A stretch of DNA of 64,000 nt from Calocera cornea HHB12733. Lineage: Eukaryota > Basidiomycota > Dacrymycetes > Dacrymycetales > Dacrymycetaceae. Position 1 is the stretch's first letter, and each line of letters begins with the position of its first letter. Position numbers and translations under genes: made by a program. Shown here piece by piece: positions 34,291 to 46,000 of this stretch. The notes under the pieces are model-generated. The model ran no database searches. It saw nothing but the letters and a program-made list of their open reading frames with translations, and was not told the DNA's origin. The stretch is taken from positions 143,612 through 207,611 of the forward strand of contig KV423958.1 in the NCBI GenBank assembly GCA_001632435.1, given 5' to 3'.

Positions 34291-34318
34291 GGTGTACGGT
34301 GTACGGTGTACGGTGTAC
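34291..34318. repeat. Heptamer tandem array GGTGTAC x4
   Basis: Four perfect copies of GGTGTAC, about 45 bp from the point where homology of the monooxygenase relic ends. Confidence 0.9.
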
Positions 34319-34364
34319 AGTCAAGGGGACCGATGGCACGAGCTGACAGTGCAGTGCAGTCCGT

Positions 34365-34500
34365 CGGCCGCGAAAGTGAGCCCCGTAGGGCCCGCACCGA
34401 CTACGGCAATCCGCGGTGAGGGGGTGGCAGACATGACCGGCGGTACAGTAGCGTATGTAGCAGTATCAGTATAGCGTCTTTGAGAGAGGGGCTTATCGTC
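34365..34500 (-). pseudogene. 5' relic of a TetX-like FAD monooxygenase
   Basis: The minus strand from 34434 reads MSATPSPRIAVVGAGPTGLT, closely matching the start of the intact monooxygenase at 27273 (SPRIAVVGAGPAGLTFAA). Over 57 aligned coding bases I count nine differences, mostly at third codon positions. Similarity also extends upstream of the ATG: both have ACGATAAG about 60-70 nt before it and CTACAT-GCTAC-CCGCC near it. After FAA the homology stops and nothing of the remaining ~415 residues is visible nearby. The gene is therefore cut off, leaving the promoter-proximal end. Confidence 0.75.
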
Positions 34501-34861
34501 CTGATGCATAGGAAGGTAGTTGATGGTACTTCATCCTCGGGGTCAGCGCTCGACTTGTAGCCGTCGGAGAAGACTCACCACTCAATACCGTATGTACACG
34601 GAGCGGTCAGGCAGTTGTCACCACAAAATTAGACACACCATAGGTGCCGGAAGGGCTCAACGCCCCGGCATATCGCGAAGGCGCGTCTAGAAGTCGCACA
34701 CACGCCTGCGAGCTGTGTTCCGCAGTGCCCTGGGTTGGCTGCGCACCGTCATAAATGCAACGAGGTAAGATTGACTGTGACTCATGATACAGTGCAAGCG
34801 TGGAGGAAGCCATGGGTATCTAGTGCAACTCACAGCCTCGAATAGGGCAGGACGATCAAGC

Positions 34862-36039
34862 TCACTTTCTCCGCACAAACTTCCACTTGAACACCCTCGG
34901 CCGCCACAGCTTCTCCTCCTTCTTTCTCTCGACCGCGTCCTCGTCCTCGTCCTCATTCCCGGCCTTCTCATCAGCATCATCCAGCTTGACCTCCTCAGCC
35001 TCTCTCATCTTCTGCCGCCCACCCTTGCCCATCAGCACCTTCTGCAGCTCCAGCTCCGAGAGAGCATAGCGTAATTGCGTATTCCGTAGTAGACGGGCAG
35101 AGAGCTCAGTTATCAGGGTAGAGCGGTGGGACCTGCACTCTTCGTCGGTCGCAGGTATAACATCGTCAGTGGCTGGCCGGGTATCCGCAGCTGACGAGGA
35201 TTTGCGCCGTTTAGACTTGGCAGGTGTGGGCGGAAGCCAGCCGAGCGATTCCAGGTCTGCTGCTGGTACCGGCGCGAACTGGAATTCAGGAACGTCGTCA
35301 TCCTCCATATCCAGTTCCTCTACTACAGCAGAAGGCGGCTGATAGGATTTCGCTGCCCTAGTATCAGCATCCAGCCTCTGTGCATAGACGGTTGACGACG
35401 CACCTTCCTCGTCGTTCTCAGCAAACACAACATGCCCCGCACTCAGTTTCGGCCCTGCGGGCTTCTTGCTCTTTCCATTGCTCGGAGTGGAGGCAAGCAG
35501 TCCAGCGCTCTGAAGGGTCTTCATCTCCTGTGATGTTAGGCCATCCTGAGAGGGCAGCAGGTCGGCAAGAAGTGTGAGTTGCGCTTTGAGAGCCTCAATC
35601 CGCTACCACAAGTGATGAGATAGAGAAAATATCATGTATAAAGGGAAGAAAACGCACTCTGAGGTTGGCTGCCTTCTGTGTGCGAATGTAGTTCGCATCC
35701 TGGCTTTTGAGCACTTTGGCGACATCAACCGGCAGGGCCTCGTTGCCCCTGTCCTGCACATGCACTCCTCCCTGTACGCATATGAGCAGCCGTCCAACAT
35801 CATCCTCAGTAGTGACGCACCTCTGTTCTTCCCTTTATCATCCCAAAGTAGAACTCATCCTTGTTCCTCTCCGACGCCTTGACCCTCAGCCGCGTGAGCT
35901 TGTTCTTCTTGGCATGGTAGTCCCGGGCCCGCAATATATAGTCCTTGTGCTTTTCAAGCAGGCCAAGCTTTTGACGATTCGCAAGCTGTCCACGCTCTTT
36001 GTGATTCCGCCGCGGAGCGGCATTGCGCATTGACGACAT
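34862..36039 (-). CDS. UTP11: U3 snoRNA-associated protein Utp11
   Basis: Component of the small-subunit processome, acting in the nucleolus in 18S rRNA maturation. The start at 36039 gives [20 protein letters not shown], then [20 protein letters not shown] and [12 protein letters not shown], the conserved Utp11 N-terminus. A middle exon supplies [20 protein letters not shown] and [10 protein letters not shown]. The last exon covers [12 protein letters not shown], a Pro/Ser-rich linker, [20 protein letters not shown] and [11 protein letters not shown], then a very acidic patch and ends WKFVRRK. About 350 residues, longer than the ~250 typical of the family; the excess is the acidic, low-complexity part. 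Two introns are required. Confidence 0.9.
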
Positions 36040-36980
36040 GGCGGAGAGATGAGGTGAAAAGGACTAGAAAGTTGGCTGCTCGAGGAAGCGCTCGAAAATG
36101 CGTTGCACAGCCACTAGAAGCGAGCGCCCACTTCAGTTTGTGGGCGAGGGACGGGCCTGGTGCCCCAACAGGTCATAGATTCTTGAATACTCAACCAAGA
36201 GTGCCAACCAAAAGGTCCTGCGCCCTCCCCGGCCACGCTCCTTTGAGTGTTTGACTATTTGGTATGTGGTATACAGTACTCGCTGGTCAGGCGAGGCCCC
36301 AGCCCCAAATGCCCAGGCAGTGCCCGCGCCGGGGTCTTTCAATACGTTCACCGTCTTGTACGGTGGGTGACAGGTGTTCACTTCCATAGAACAAGCAGGC
36401 ATCCCATGGGCGTAATCTTGGGAAGGATTGAGCCTCGCCGATCAGATGCCGTTTTGGTGCACGCTCGACTTACGGCAATAATCTCCTGTTTTGACATTGA
36501 GTTTTCCATGAATGGACGCTGGGTGGTTTGTTAGCACAGCAAAAGCGCGATCCTCGGGGCGAGTCATCCGCACACCGTCATTTGTGTGATCACGAACTGT
36601 ATGATGATTACTGATGTTAGAGAGACTGTCCAGCTTCCGTTCCAATGACACAACAACGGTGTAGAAGCCTCCTCCCGACCGCTCCTCCAGGCGAGAAGAA
36701 TGTCCCATGGTGATACGAGAGGAGAAAGGACAAACAACGGAAAGGGGAGAGTGAAACTGTACTGAAAAAGGCGAGACGTCATGAAGAATGCATACAACAG
36801 CGTGTGCGATCCGCCCCCCCGGCTGCTCCAATCCGGCCCCCGTCCACCCGTCCGGCGCTCCAGTCCTGTTTGTGCTAGAAATACAGAATGCGAGGGAAAG
36901 TGGGATATGTGTCGGTGTGTCGGCGTGTCGGCGTGTCGGTGTGGGGGATATCTCGTGCTCCGTTTGCGGAGGGCACATGT
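36040..36980. other. Intergenic with dispersed repeat copy 2
   Basis: About 940 bp between two minus-strand genes. The open frames have no recognisable domains. It contains the second copy of the 40-nt dispersed repeat and, at about 36902-36940, a GTGTCGGC-like octamer repeat. Confidence 0.5.
36367..36406. repeat. Dispersed 40-nt repeat, copy 2
   Basis: Starts GTGACAGGTGTTCAC and ends GAACAAGCAGGCATCCCA; pairs with 15950-15989 with about five mismatches. Confidence 0.6.
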
Positions 36981-39521
36981 CTAGCATTGGTCGACGAGCC
37001 GGTTCTTGGGGAATGTCTGTCCTGCTTGCTCCCAGGTCGTGATATTAGGGTTGTTATACACGTCTGGGTGCCTGCGACGCGTGTCAGCAAATGTGCACTG
37101 GTCTGATTCTGATGAAAGAAGAGGACGGACTCGGCAATATACCGCGCGGTCGGGTGGTCCACCGGGTCGCAGCCGATGTTCTTCGATCCTGTCTTCTGGT
37201 ACACCCGCACATAGTCGATGAGCATGTACGCCGGGAAGACGAGGTTGGCGAAGTCGATCGCGCCGAAGCTGGGGGAGATGCCCAGGTTGGCGATGATGTA
37301 CATCGGCTCCTCCGGGATGAGCCGCTGGCCAATCTTCGTGTCCGCGTTCGGCCCGATCGCCGCGGCGTGCAGGGTCCACGACGGCTGGCCGTTGGACACC
37401 CAGGTGATGTACCCGTCGTCGCCGGGCTGGATCTCGAATCCGTAGGTGGAGAAGCAGCCCGAGTTCTGCTGGTAGCACTGCTGGTTCGTCTGCGTGAGCA
37501 CCGACGCCGCTTCCTGGTACACGCCGCCGTGGTACGAGTTGACGTCGGAGATGCCCGTGTTGTACACCTGGTAGTCCGCGTCCGACGTGCTGTTGATCTA
37601 CATGTCGCAGCCGATCAGCCCCGTTTGCTCACCTCACGGCGGGGCGGAGGGACTCACCTGCCAACCAGCGTCGAACGGGGCCAGCTGCGCGCTCTGGCTC
37701 ACATAGCCCACCCGCGCGCCGTTATCGACCTGCGCCTCGAGGATGTCGACCTCGGGCGCGCTCCTGCCCGGGAAGGTCCCGTCGGCCTTCATCGGCCCCG
37801 GATGGTCCTCGCCCGGGCAGGTGCACGCACTCACCCGCTGGCCAGGCAGGAAGCTGAGCTCGCCGCCCCAGTTCGGGTCGCCCGTCGTGAGCGCCGCGGG
37901 CGGGCCACCGTCCTGCGTCTGGTTCTTGAGCGTGCCCAGGTCGCACGTGTCGTACGTGTAGGGCCACATGCCATCGAGGCTCCCGCCGTACCCCGCGCGG
38001 CCGAGGTTGCCCATCGTCCAGACAGCCGGCCAGAGCCCGTACACGCTCGACTTGCCCGGCAGGGAGACGGACACCTCGACGTAGCCGCCGGTGAAGCAGA
38101 ACTTGTTCCACGAGGCAACCATGCCGCCCGTGTACGCCTCGCCGCGGTCGGCGGTGTCGTTGAGCCAGATCTTGAGCGAGCCGCCGGCGGTGGTGACCGC
38201 GCGCGGGTCGTACCACTCGAGGTTGCCCGTCTGCCAGTAGTGCAGGTTGACCGCCTCCCAGTAGGGGTCGTCGCCCGGGTAGAAGGAGCGGCCGTCGACC
38301 TCGAACTCGTCCGAGAAGACGAGCTCGTACGGCGAGCCGTCCATCAGCCCGTTGTGCGTCATCGCCGAGGCCGGCGTGGCCGCGTCGATGATGCCCACGT
38401 TGGAGATGAGCTGGGGCACCTGCCCCGTGCTGTTGATCCCGCCGATGTTGTACCCGCCGTTCGTGGCCTGCGCGTGCTGCTCGAAGAACGAGATGATCGG
38501 GAACCCGGCACTGTGTCGTGCATCAGCAACAGCGTTCATCCTCCCGCGAGCCACGAAACACTCACAAGAGCACAATCAGGCTCGTACAGAGGATGATCAA
38601 GCACCCGATATTCTGCAGCCCGCGAAGCGTAAAGATGTTCCCCCCGCGGTCTTTGCGATAGTCCCGCTTCGGGTCGGGCGTGTGCAGGAAATCGTCCGCC
38701 TCCTCGCGGTCCGGGAACTGGCCCCAGCTGTTCGGGTCGGGCGCGAGCGAGAAGCGCGAGGTGATGGACGTTGCGCGCGAGTGGGTGCCGGGTGCGCCGG
38801 GCTGTCACAGCACCAATCCGCATCAGCATGACTCTCTCTTTGTAAGGGGGAGACGCACCACCAAAGGGACCTCAGCACTGCTCCTCCCCGAGTCGCTCTC
38901 ACTGACGCTGCTGATCGGCCTGTGCCCATACGGCCCCGGCCCCGCCACGGCAGGACCAGCAGTGCTAGCGCTCACCGCGCTATTGGTGCTATATGCGCTG
39001 CTCCGGTACGCCGAGTCCCTGTACCCCGAAGACCCAGGCGGGGAGGGGCGGGAGCGCGGGCCCATGGGCGGGCTGGGCCCCTGCGCCCCCGCGCTATGCA
39101 GGGGGAGCAGCTCGGCCGTCGAGCTCTGCGCGCTGCCCGCCATGCCCCCGCCCATGCCGAGGCCGTACGGCCCCGCCCCGGCGCCGACAGCGCTGTTCCG
39201 GATGCTCGGCTCCCTACTCGGCGGCGCACTCGGCGCCGGGCTGGGCTGGAGCTGGGGCAGGTACGTGCTGGTGTACGGCTGGGGCACTGGCTGGAGCAGC
39301 TCTGGCGAGGACGCGGAGGGGGAGGAGCGGGACTGCCAGACCTGCTGGTCCGGGCGGAGGAGCTGCTGTGGCTGGAGCGCGGGCTGCACGGGCGGGCGAG
39401 GGGGCAGCGAGGGGGCGAGGGCGAGCGGTGGGGGGACGCGTTGCTGTGCGAAGGGGTAGACGGAGGAGCGCGGGGAGGGGCCGGTTGAGGACGGGGGTGG
39501 AGGGGGGCGGGAGTAGGACAT
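36981..39521 (-). CDS. SKN1/KRE6 family GH16 beta-glucan synthesis protein, copy 2
   Basis: Second Skn1/Kre6 paralogue, same predicted role in beta-1,6-glucan assembly as the gene at 16785-19238. About 740 residues. The cytoplasmic tail starts MSYSRPPPPPSSTGPSPRSS and is rich in Pro, Gln and Ser, unlike that of copy 1. Then come SRFSLAPDPNSWGQFPDREE, a membrane helix (GLQNIGCLIILCTSLIVLL) and the GH16 domain: YELVFSDEFEVDGRSFYPGD, AVWTMGNLGRAGYGG, catalytic EVDILEAQ, EPMYIIANLGISPSFGAIDF. The last exon gives NITTWEQAGQTFPKN and ends LVDQC at a TAG (36981-36983). About five exons. The two luminal domains are very similar while the tails differ completely, suggesting different trafficking or regulation. 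Confidence 0.92.
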
Positions 39522-40707
39522 GCTGCGTGCTGGCTGGACGTCGGTGCTGGATGGTGGTGGGAGGTGGGAGGGGGCGCTGAGGGTGTTGTTGGGAGGGTGC
39601 GAGGTGGCCCGAGGGCGCTAAGGGCCTCCCTGGTGCAGGTGCTTGCAGCGGGTGAACAAGGGTCGTTCGTCGAGCGTCGAGTGTCGCTGTATATCGTGGT
39701 GGTCAAGAGCAAGCAGCCGTTGTGCAATAGGGGCTCAGAGGCAGGTGTGGTGTGGTGTGGTGTGGTGCCGTTCCAGCAGACAGGCCGGCACTTCTCCGGG
39801 AGGACAGCAGTTGCTGCGTCGCTGGCGGCTTTGTGGTGCAATCGCCGTCGGGTGAATGGGACTGAAGTGGGTGCCGCAGCAGCAAGTGAGGCGAGGCGGG
39901 TGAGCGTGTGCTGTCGTGTCCAGCGGCGCTCGACGAGCAGGCGACGGATGGGAGGCAAGGCCGGGTGAGCTGTCCCGTCCTCGGGAATGGGATCAGCACA
40001 GCACACTGGGCAGGCGCGGTCCCTGACGCACAGGCGCGGAGAGGGTCAGGCCACCGCGCGCCCGGCCGTCCCTGCTTCCTATTCCTGAGCCTTCTCAAGG
40101 CCAGCTGGAAACGAATGGAACAGAAGCGGTAATGTACGCTGTGACCGTACCGCTACAGGCTAATCCAGCACAGACGACACACGGGTTCGCTCCTTCATTC
40201 CCCTCGCCGCCTTCGGTGGGGACCGCCAAGGCCCCCTGAGACACCAAAACAGGCGCGTCGCGCTCCACCCTGCTCCCGCACGTGAGCGGCAGGCCATCAC
40301 CGCCCACCGTCGCGAAGGGGCCTCTCACCCCGAGCTCTGACTCACGCGGTGGCGTCGCCACAATCCATGGGCGACGGGACGGCAAGGTGCGACAACACGG
40401 TCTAGCATTACGAGCCGCTAATTACACAGGCGCTCAACACTTCCTCTTCCCCTCTTTCTCCCACACTTCCATCTTCCATCCAAATATAAATCGAATCCGA
40501 ACAAAAATCAATCTAATTCCGGTTCCAAAGATTCCAATCCGAAAAAAATAACCAACCGATCCGACGGTCCAACACCCAACCCACAAAACAAAACAAAACA
40601 AGGAAAACAAACACAGCCGAAAACAGAACGAAACCAATGCGAGCCATCATGAACGAAAATTGCAGCGGGGTGTCAGATGAAGTGGGAGATATATAACTAA
40701 CTAACTA

Positions 40708-40735
40708 TTTGGGTTTGGGTTTGGGTTTGGGTTTG
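40708..40735. repeat. Hexamer array TTTGGG x4
   Basis: Four TTTGGG units plus a partial one. It resembles a telomere-type repeat in form, but fungal telomeres use TTAGGG and the array is short and lies between ordinary genes, so it is a simple microsatellite. Confidence 0.85.
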
Positions 40736-40936
40736 GTGTTTCATTTCGGTTTTGATTCTGGCTGGCGTTGTGGCTGGGTTGGGTTGGTTGGTCGCGCGTT
40801 GAAAGGCGGCAGAACGCTGTGCTTCTGCCCTCGAGAGCCCGGGTAGGGGAGGCGGGGTGGACCGCAGAGTCCTTCGATTTCTTTCCGAGGGAATGGAATG
40901 AAGTGGTGTCCAGACCAGCTGAAGGACCGCACGGCT

Positions 40937-40966
40937 TTGTGTTTGTGTTTGTGTTTGTGTTTGTTT
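40937..40966. repeat. Hexamer array TTTGTG
   Basis: Four to five copies of TTTGTG followed by TTTGTTTGG. Non-coding. Confidence 0.8.
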
Positions 40967-41168
40967 GGTTTGATTCGAGAGCCCGGGAAACTGACAAATG
41001 ACGAATGACGAATGACTTGGAATGAGGACAACAACATCGTATTATACCTGATCGCACACTCTTCCTCCCCCCCTCCCCCCCTCTCGCCCGTGCACTGCCC
41101 ACTGCTCGGCACTGGGCAGCGGACGGGCAGAGGACACAGACCCGGCGAGGACGTTCAGCGCGGTGCGC

Positions 41169-42994
41169 TCAGGGCGTGTAGCGGAACGCATGTGCGTCGT
41201 CCGCGAGCTCGCTCGTGTCGACGGCGGCGTTGCGGTCGACGACGCCGTACAGCCTGTCGCGGCGGGTGTTCTCCCAGCGGTACCACATCGTCAGCCCCAG
41301 GGCGAGGACGGCGGCGAGGTAGGCGAAGCCGCAGGAGATGCCGAAGCCCTTGAGGTACCGCGGCGCGTCCGCCGTCGGGTAGATGTTCGACCCGAGGATC
41401 GACCCGCACTGGCCGATGCCCTGGAAGATCGGGATGCCCGCCGCGCGCTTCGATTCCTGCTCGTCCGGTCAGCTGCTGTGACGAAGAACAGCACGCAAGA
41501 GAGGCGACGCACCGAGCCCATGTTGTACGGGAACCAGGCTATCGCCATGCCGATGGTGGTGTAGGTCGCGGCGGTGACAAGCACGGTGGCGAAGTACTTG
41601 ACGTGCACGGGCACGTCGACGATGAGCAGCAGGTAGCCCGTGCCGCCCACCATGGACGAGATGAACATCGGCCAACCGCGCGACTGGTACTTGTCCGACA
41701 CGAACGAGACTACGATGAGCACCGCCGCGGCGATCGCGTAAGGGGGCACGGCTGGCAAGGGAAGGTCAGGCGTGCGTGGTAACACCTGTGTGCGGGCAAC
41801 GTACTGAACAACTGGGCGTTGGCACCCGCGTAACCCATGTTCTGGACGATCGTGGGCAGGAAGCCGTTGAGCGAGGCGGCCTGGGCGTTAGCGCCAAAGT
41901 AGATGATGCCGTAGATGTAGACTTTGATGTCCTTTGCGGCCCTCCACACGTGCCTCAGGTTCAGCGTGTGCGCCCGCTCCTTCTTCCCACCGCGGTTCAT
42001 CCGCTTCACCGCGAGCCGCTTCTCCTCGGGCGACAGCCATGTCATGGTGTCCGGACGGTCGGGGAGGACCTTCATGCACAGCAGGCCGACGATGACCGCC
42101 GGGAAACCCTCGATGATGAACAGCAGCCGCCAGTCCGCCACCCGCGAGTCGATGTGCTGCACGCCGTACGCGATCAGTCCGCCGAACGCACCCGCCAGCG
42201 AGGCGCACGCGAACCATGTGCCCAGACGGCCACCGATCTCGGCGCGGGTATAGAAGAAGGCTGTGGCACCGCGGTCAGCGTGGTGGAAACGATCCATGGG
42301 ACAACGCACTGAAGTAGAGGGAGATGTTCGGGGAGAACATCGACTCGAAGAAGCCGACGCCGAAACGGCAAATGAATGCGTTGGCAAAGTTGTAGGATAA
42401 GGCTTGCAGTGCTCTGCGTGGTCAGCTGGGTCAGTGCCGGTCACGGAACGACTGTGTAGCACACGAACGAGCAGAAACCCCATCCTGTTGCGGCGACACC
42501 AAGCCAGAAGTTCTGGGAGAACTTCTTCCCTAATATTGTCCCGGGGAACTGGAAGACGATATAGGCACTGTTCGACGTCAGTGCCGGTCAGCTCCGCAAA
42601 CGCTGAGCACGTACAAGAAGAAAGAAGAGTTGAGCCATGCAAACAGCTGGCCGGAAGGATCGCCGCCCAGAATATCTTGGGGCAAACCCATCAGTCGGCC
42701 GTTACCCAGATTTGCTCGATCCAGGTAGCCCAGCAGGTACACCAACATGAGCAAGGGCATGATGACACGGTCGAACTTCTTGACAAGCCGCTTCTCGGCC
42801 TCAAGGTCGATGGACGTATCATCATCATCAACCTCGATCTCCTTGTCGTTAGGCCCACCGTCCGCGATCGCCTTCAGCTCGATCCGGTCAACGTCGAGGA
42901 AAGAAATCTCCTTCGGCTTGGACATTTCGCGGGGTAAGAAAGGGAAGGGGTGGGAAAAAGGAGAGTCAGGGCGTGAGTGCTCGTCTGCAGACAT
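41169..42994 (-). CDS. MFS transporter, Dal5-like anion:cation symporter
   Basis: Twelve-helix plasma-membrane transporter of the fungal Dal5 / allantoate permease family, which carries small organic anions such as vitamins, allantoate or peptides. The acidic N-terminus (EVDDDDTSIDLEAEKRLVKK) is followed by FDRVIMPLLMLVYLLGYLDR, a typical first helix ending in LDRANLGN. Further segments are AYIVFQFPGTILGKK, FGVGFFESMFSPNISLYFS, GRLGTWFACASLAGAFGGLI, WRLLFIIEGFPAVIVGLL, and the LPDRPDTMTWLSPEE loop typical of this family. The end reads ENTRRDRLYGVVDRN and stops at 41169. About 480-500 residues in many exons. The start is the first in-frame ATG at 42994; a second ATG at 42925 (MSKPKEISF) is equally plausible. 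Confidence 0.88.
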
Positions 42995-45900
42995 GTTGGG
43001 CCGGATTATAAGACGACGCTTAGTATGGTACCAGGAAGAGAGTAGCAAGGGCGCCCTGCCAGTGTCCTGTCAAGGAACCGGGGGAACGGTATCTTGGGAA
43101 TGCTCTCTCCGTCGCTTCGATACCTCCGGCACTCGTGCTGCCGCCAATCGCCATGATGGTGCCGTACTGAATAGTTCCTAGTTTTGGATAAGCGGGCGCA
43201 GACCCTTAAAGGAGGACGGATCCCTCAGGCGGACGTTTCTTTCTGCCTTACGGAAGAAAACCACCGAAATTGCCTCCTATATTTGGGAATGAATCAATTG
43301 CCTCCGCAAACCTGGGGCATACCCGGGGGAGGCACTGAGACATTCCTGGCGGCGGTTTGAGCGCTTTGGGGGGCTCTGGAATATTTTGCAGCAGTATTTT
43401 GGAGCGAAAGAAGGAGCACGCTCATATTTCCCATGGTCTTATCAAAGGGAACACGCTGACGTTGTCGCTCTGAGCTCTCCACCCGACTCTTGTTCGGAGC
43501 CATGAGGCATGAATTGATTCAGTCCAGTTTTCGGATGAGCAACATGGAAAGGGACCCTTAGACTGGAATGCCTCCATGTGCTGCGAGGTTGGACCGCGTG
43601 CGGGATCAAGTCCCTTAGCGCATCTTGTGGTACTGTGCGCCAGCAACGCCGTCTGAAATGGGCGATGGGGCCTCAGGGCGAGCTGTCTGGGCCCGCAGTG
43701 GAACCCGTAGCGACTGTGGAAACCCGAGGGTGCGATTTCGAAAAGCTGGTGCCAGTCTGTTCGGAGAGGGTCCCTCATCTTGTATTTTCTTGGAGTCGGT
43801 CGAGAATGTAGACCGCCATATTCACATGGAATTCGCACTTGTTCCAGCTTACCCCATACCTGTCGCCCTTCCGCGCGACAAACTGCACCCTCCGGGTCTC
43901 TCAGGCGGAAACCACCGGCGCGGCTGCATCATAGTTGTCTTAGGGTGTGATATCGGACATTTATTCTAGGGTTGTTTATCCGCATGAACGACCTCAGAAT
44001 TATACACCGAAAGTCATGGAAAGACCCTTTCGCTGTGGTCACATTCCAGACCAGTTTCCAAGAGCTGAAAGGAAAGGGCCCCAGATGTTTAACCTAGCGG
44101 CACCCCCAGTGCTACCCCATAAAATAAACCCTCGGATGAGCGTCCCGGTTGTTTGTCGTTTCTTCCCGACATTCCTTGGAAGCTGTTTTTCAATATCATT
44201 GTTGCAAGTCACGCGTGTTAGAAGCAGCTAGCTGTTAGTATCCATGGCTCAGCGGCTTCTGTGCCGTATGTTGATCCAAGAACGACGGCTGACTCTGTGC
44301 TTCTAGGAGGCGCGCGCCACAGAAGGATTCGGCGGCTTCTGTCTTCTACTGACTTAGGCACGGCCCATAGGCTCGGCCTTAACCCAAATCCGCAAGGCTA
44401 ATCGCGTATGCCGTGAAGAAGGCCCTGGAGCCTGGGGAGTGAATACAGCTTCATCACCGGCACAAGGCACAGATCGCCCAGCTGCATCACCCTGGGGCTG
44501 TATCGCGGTCGCGACGCGCTCCTCGCATAGCGTACGTAATGATAGATTCGAGAACGGACGCAAGCCCATCGCGAAGTGCGGCTGAGGTCGAGGCACGAGG
44601 CTGGAGAGAGAGCATAGCCCCTCGAGGTCCACCGATATCCCAATACAGCGGATTTTCCATAGCGATAGACAGTGGTCGTGCGCGCGTGCTGGACAAACTG
44701 ACGGCATCATTTCGATTAATATATATGACAGGAGAGAGATAGAACCCGCATATCGGGTGGCCCTGAGCCCGACGTTTGGCGGCCAGATTTGCTGTCCCCG
44801 TTAGGAACAACATGAATGTCTAATGCCAAGGGTTACGGAAGCAGTGTCCCTGTGGTTGCCTGTGCTGGCTGTGCTGAGCGGTCCATCGTTTTACGGCACA
44901 ATACAGCGGACCGACAATGCTTCTGATGCGGCGTCTCGGAGATTCGTTGTCAGTACCGCTATGGTGATTCCTGAACAGCGGGAATTCAAATGGAGTGCGA
45001 AGTCCGCCGGGGTTCGCGGTTGGGGGGACCCGCTTGAATGTGAGAAAGCTGGAGACCCAGTTGCTACAGAGCGCCACCTGTCAGAATAATATCGCATGCA
45101 GGGTAAACAGAATGTATTACCCAGCAAGAAAAAAACAGTATATATCGTCGGGCTGTCGCCTCAGAGAAGTATAGTGTTACAGGGCTCGAACTATTTGAGC
45201 GAGCTACTTGCTGGTTGATTAGGAAACTGAGCGGTCCAATAAACTCGTAATCGCGGATCATTAGTATATTACCAATGAAACCGTCGGATGATGGGTCATG
45301 CTACCGAGCGGTCCAGATGGAGACTGGGCCGATGTAGACGGATGAACCCGTCAAGGGTTGCTACGGCCCAGTTATGATCGATTCGAGGTCATTGAAGTTC
45401 TGCCCAAAGTCGGCAGCGATGTCCAATATACCACGGATGACGGCAGATGATAGTATTGAGTCCTGATAATGTATGTCGTCTGCAGACAAGCCAATTGATA
45501 CAGAGAAGCAGAACGTCATATGTCACGACAGGGACATCGCCTTGGGCATGCGGTTGGTGCACTTCTTGAAACCCACGGGCGCCGTTCCGGAATGTGGGGG
45601 AAAAGTAGCGTCCGCGGAGCAGAAATCCATCGTGGAAACATAGCGATTGTAAAAGAGCAGTTCAGGAGAGGAAAAGAAGGCGGGTGTGTGCCAATGGTAT
45701 GTCACTGGCTGGTCGACGACTCACGAGCGCCGATCGTCTAGGTCGACGCAGCTGGCATGTGTTTGGCACATCGAAGGCGCGGATTGGCTGGCAGTTGGGT
45801 GGCGGGACACGGGAGCAATTGACGTTCAGCGTCGGTCATTGCGCGCACGACCGAGGCGTGCCCATTGCAGCGCATACACGCAACGCCCAACCGATCAACC

Positions 45901-46000
45901 CGCAGCATTTGTTGTCGACCTCCTTATTGTCGACGACGACCTCGCTCGTCAAGGCGCTCCTTGAATGGTCTGCGGTATCCACCATTCGACCTGACCCAAT
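42995..46000. other. 3-kb region without a recognised gene
   Basis: The largest gap in the window. Many short frames exist on both strands but none shows a family motif. The sequence CTCAGGCGGA occurs at about 43225 and again near 43897 upstream of the MFS gene, which could be a regulator site. On the minus strand 45361-45705 is a 115-codon frame broken by one TGA. The last ~250 bp precedes the FAS1 gene. Confidence 0.4.

Larger units (their letters stand above)
39522..41168. other. Non-coding region with several microsatellites
   Basis: 1.6 kb between the GH16 start and the MFS stop. Includes TGTGG repeats near 39755, an A/C-rich tract (about 40430-40630) with AAAAC repeats, a TTTGGG array, a TTTGTG array and a C/T-rich run near 41065. 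No gene is supported. Confidence 0.5.

Noticed and set aside
37091..38596. 501-codon plus-strand frame over GH16 copy 2
   Set aside because: Antisense shadow of a GC-rich gene; the minus strand carries clear GH16 motifs at the same place.
40708..40735. Telomere-like array (TTTGGG)4
   Set aside because: Wrong unit for fungal telomeres (TTAGGG), too short, and between ordinary genes.
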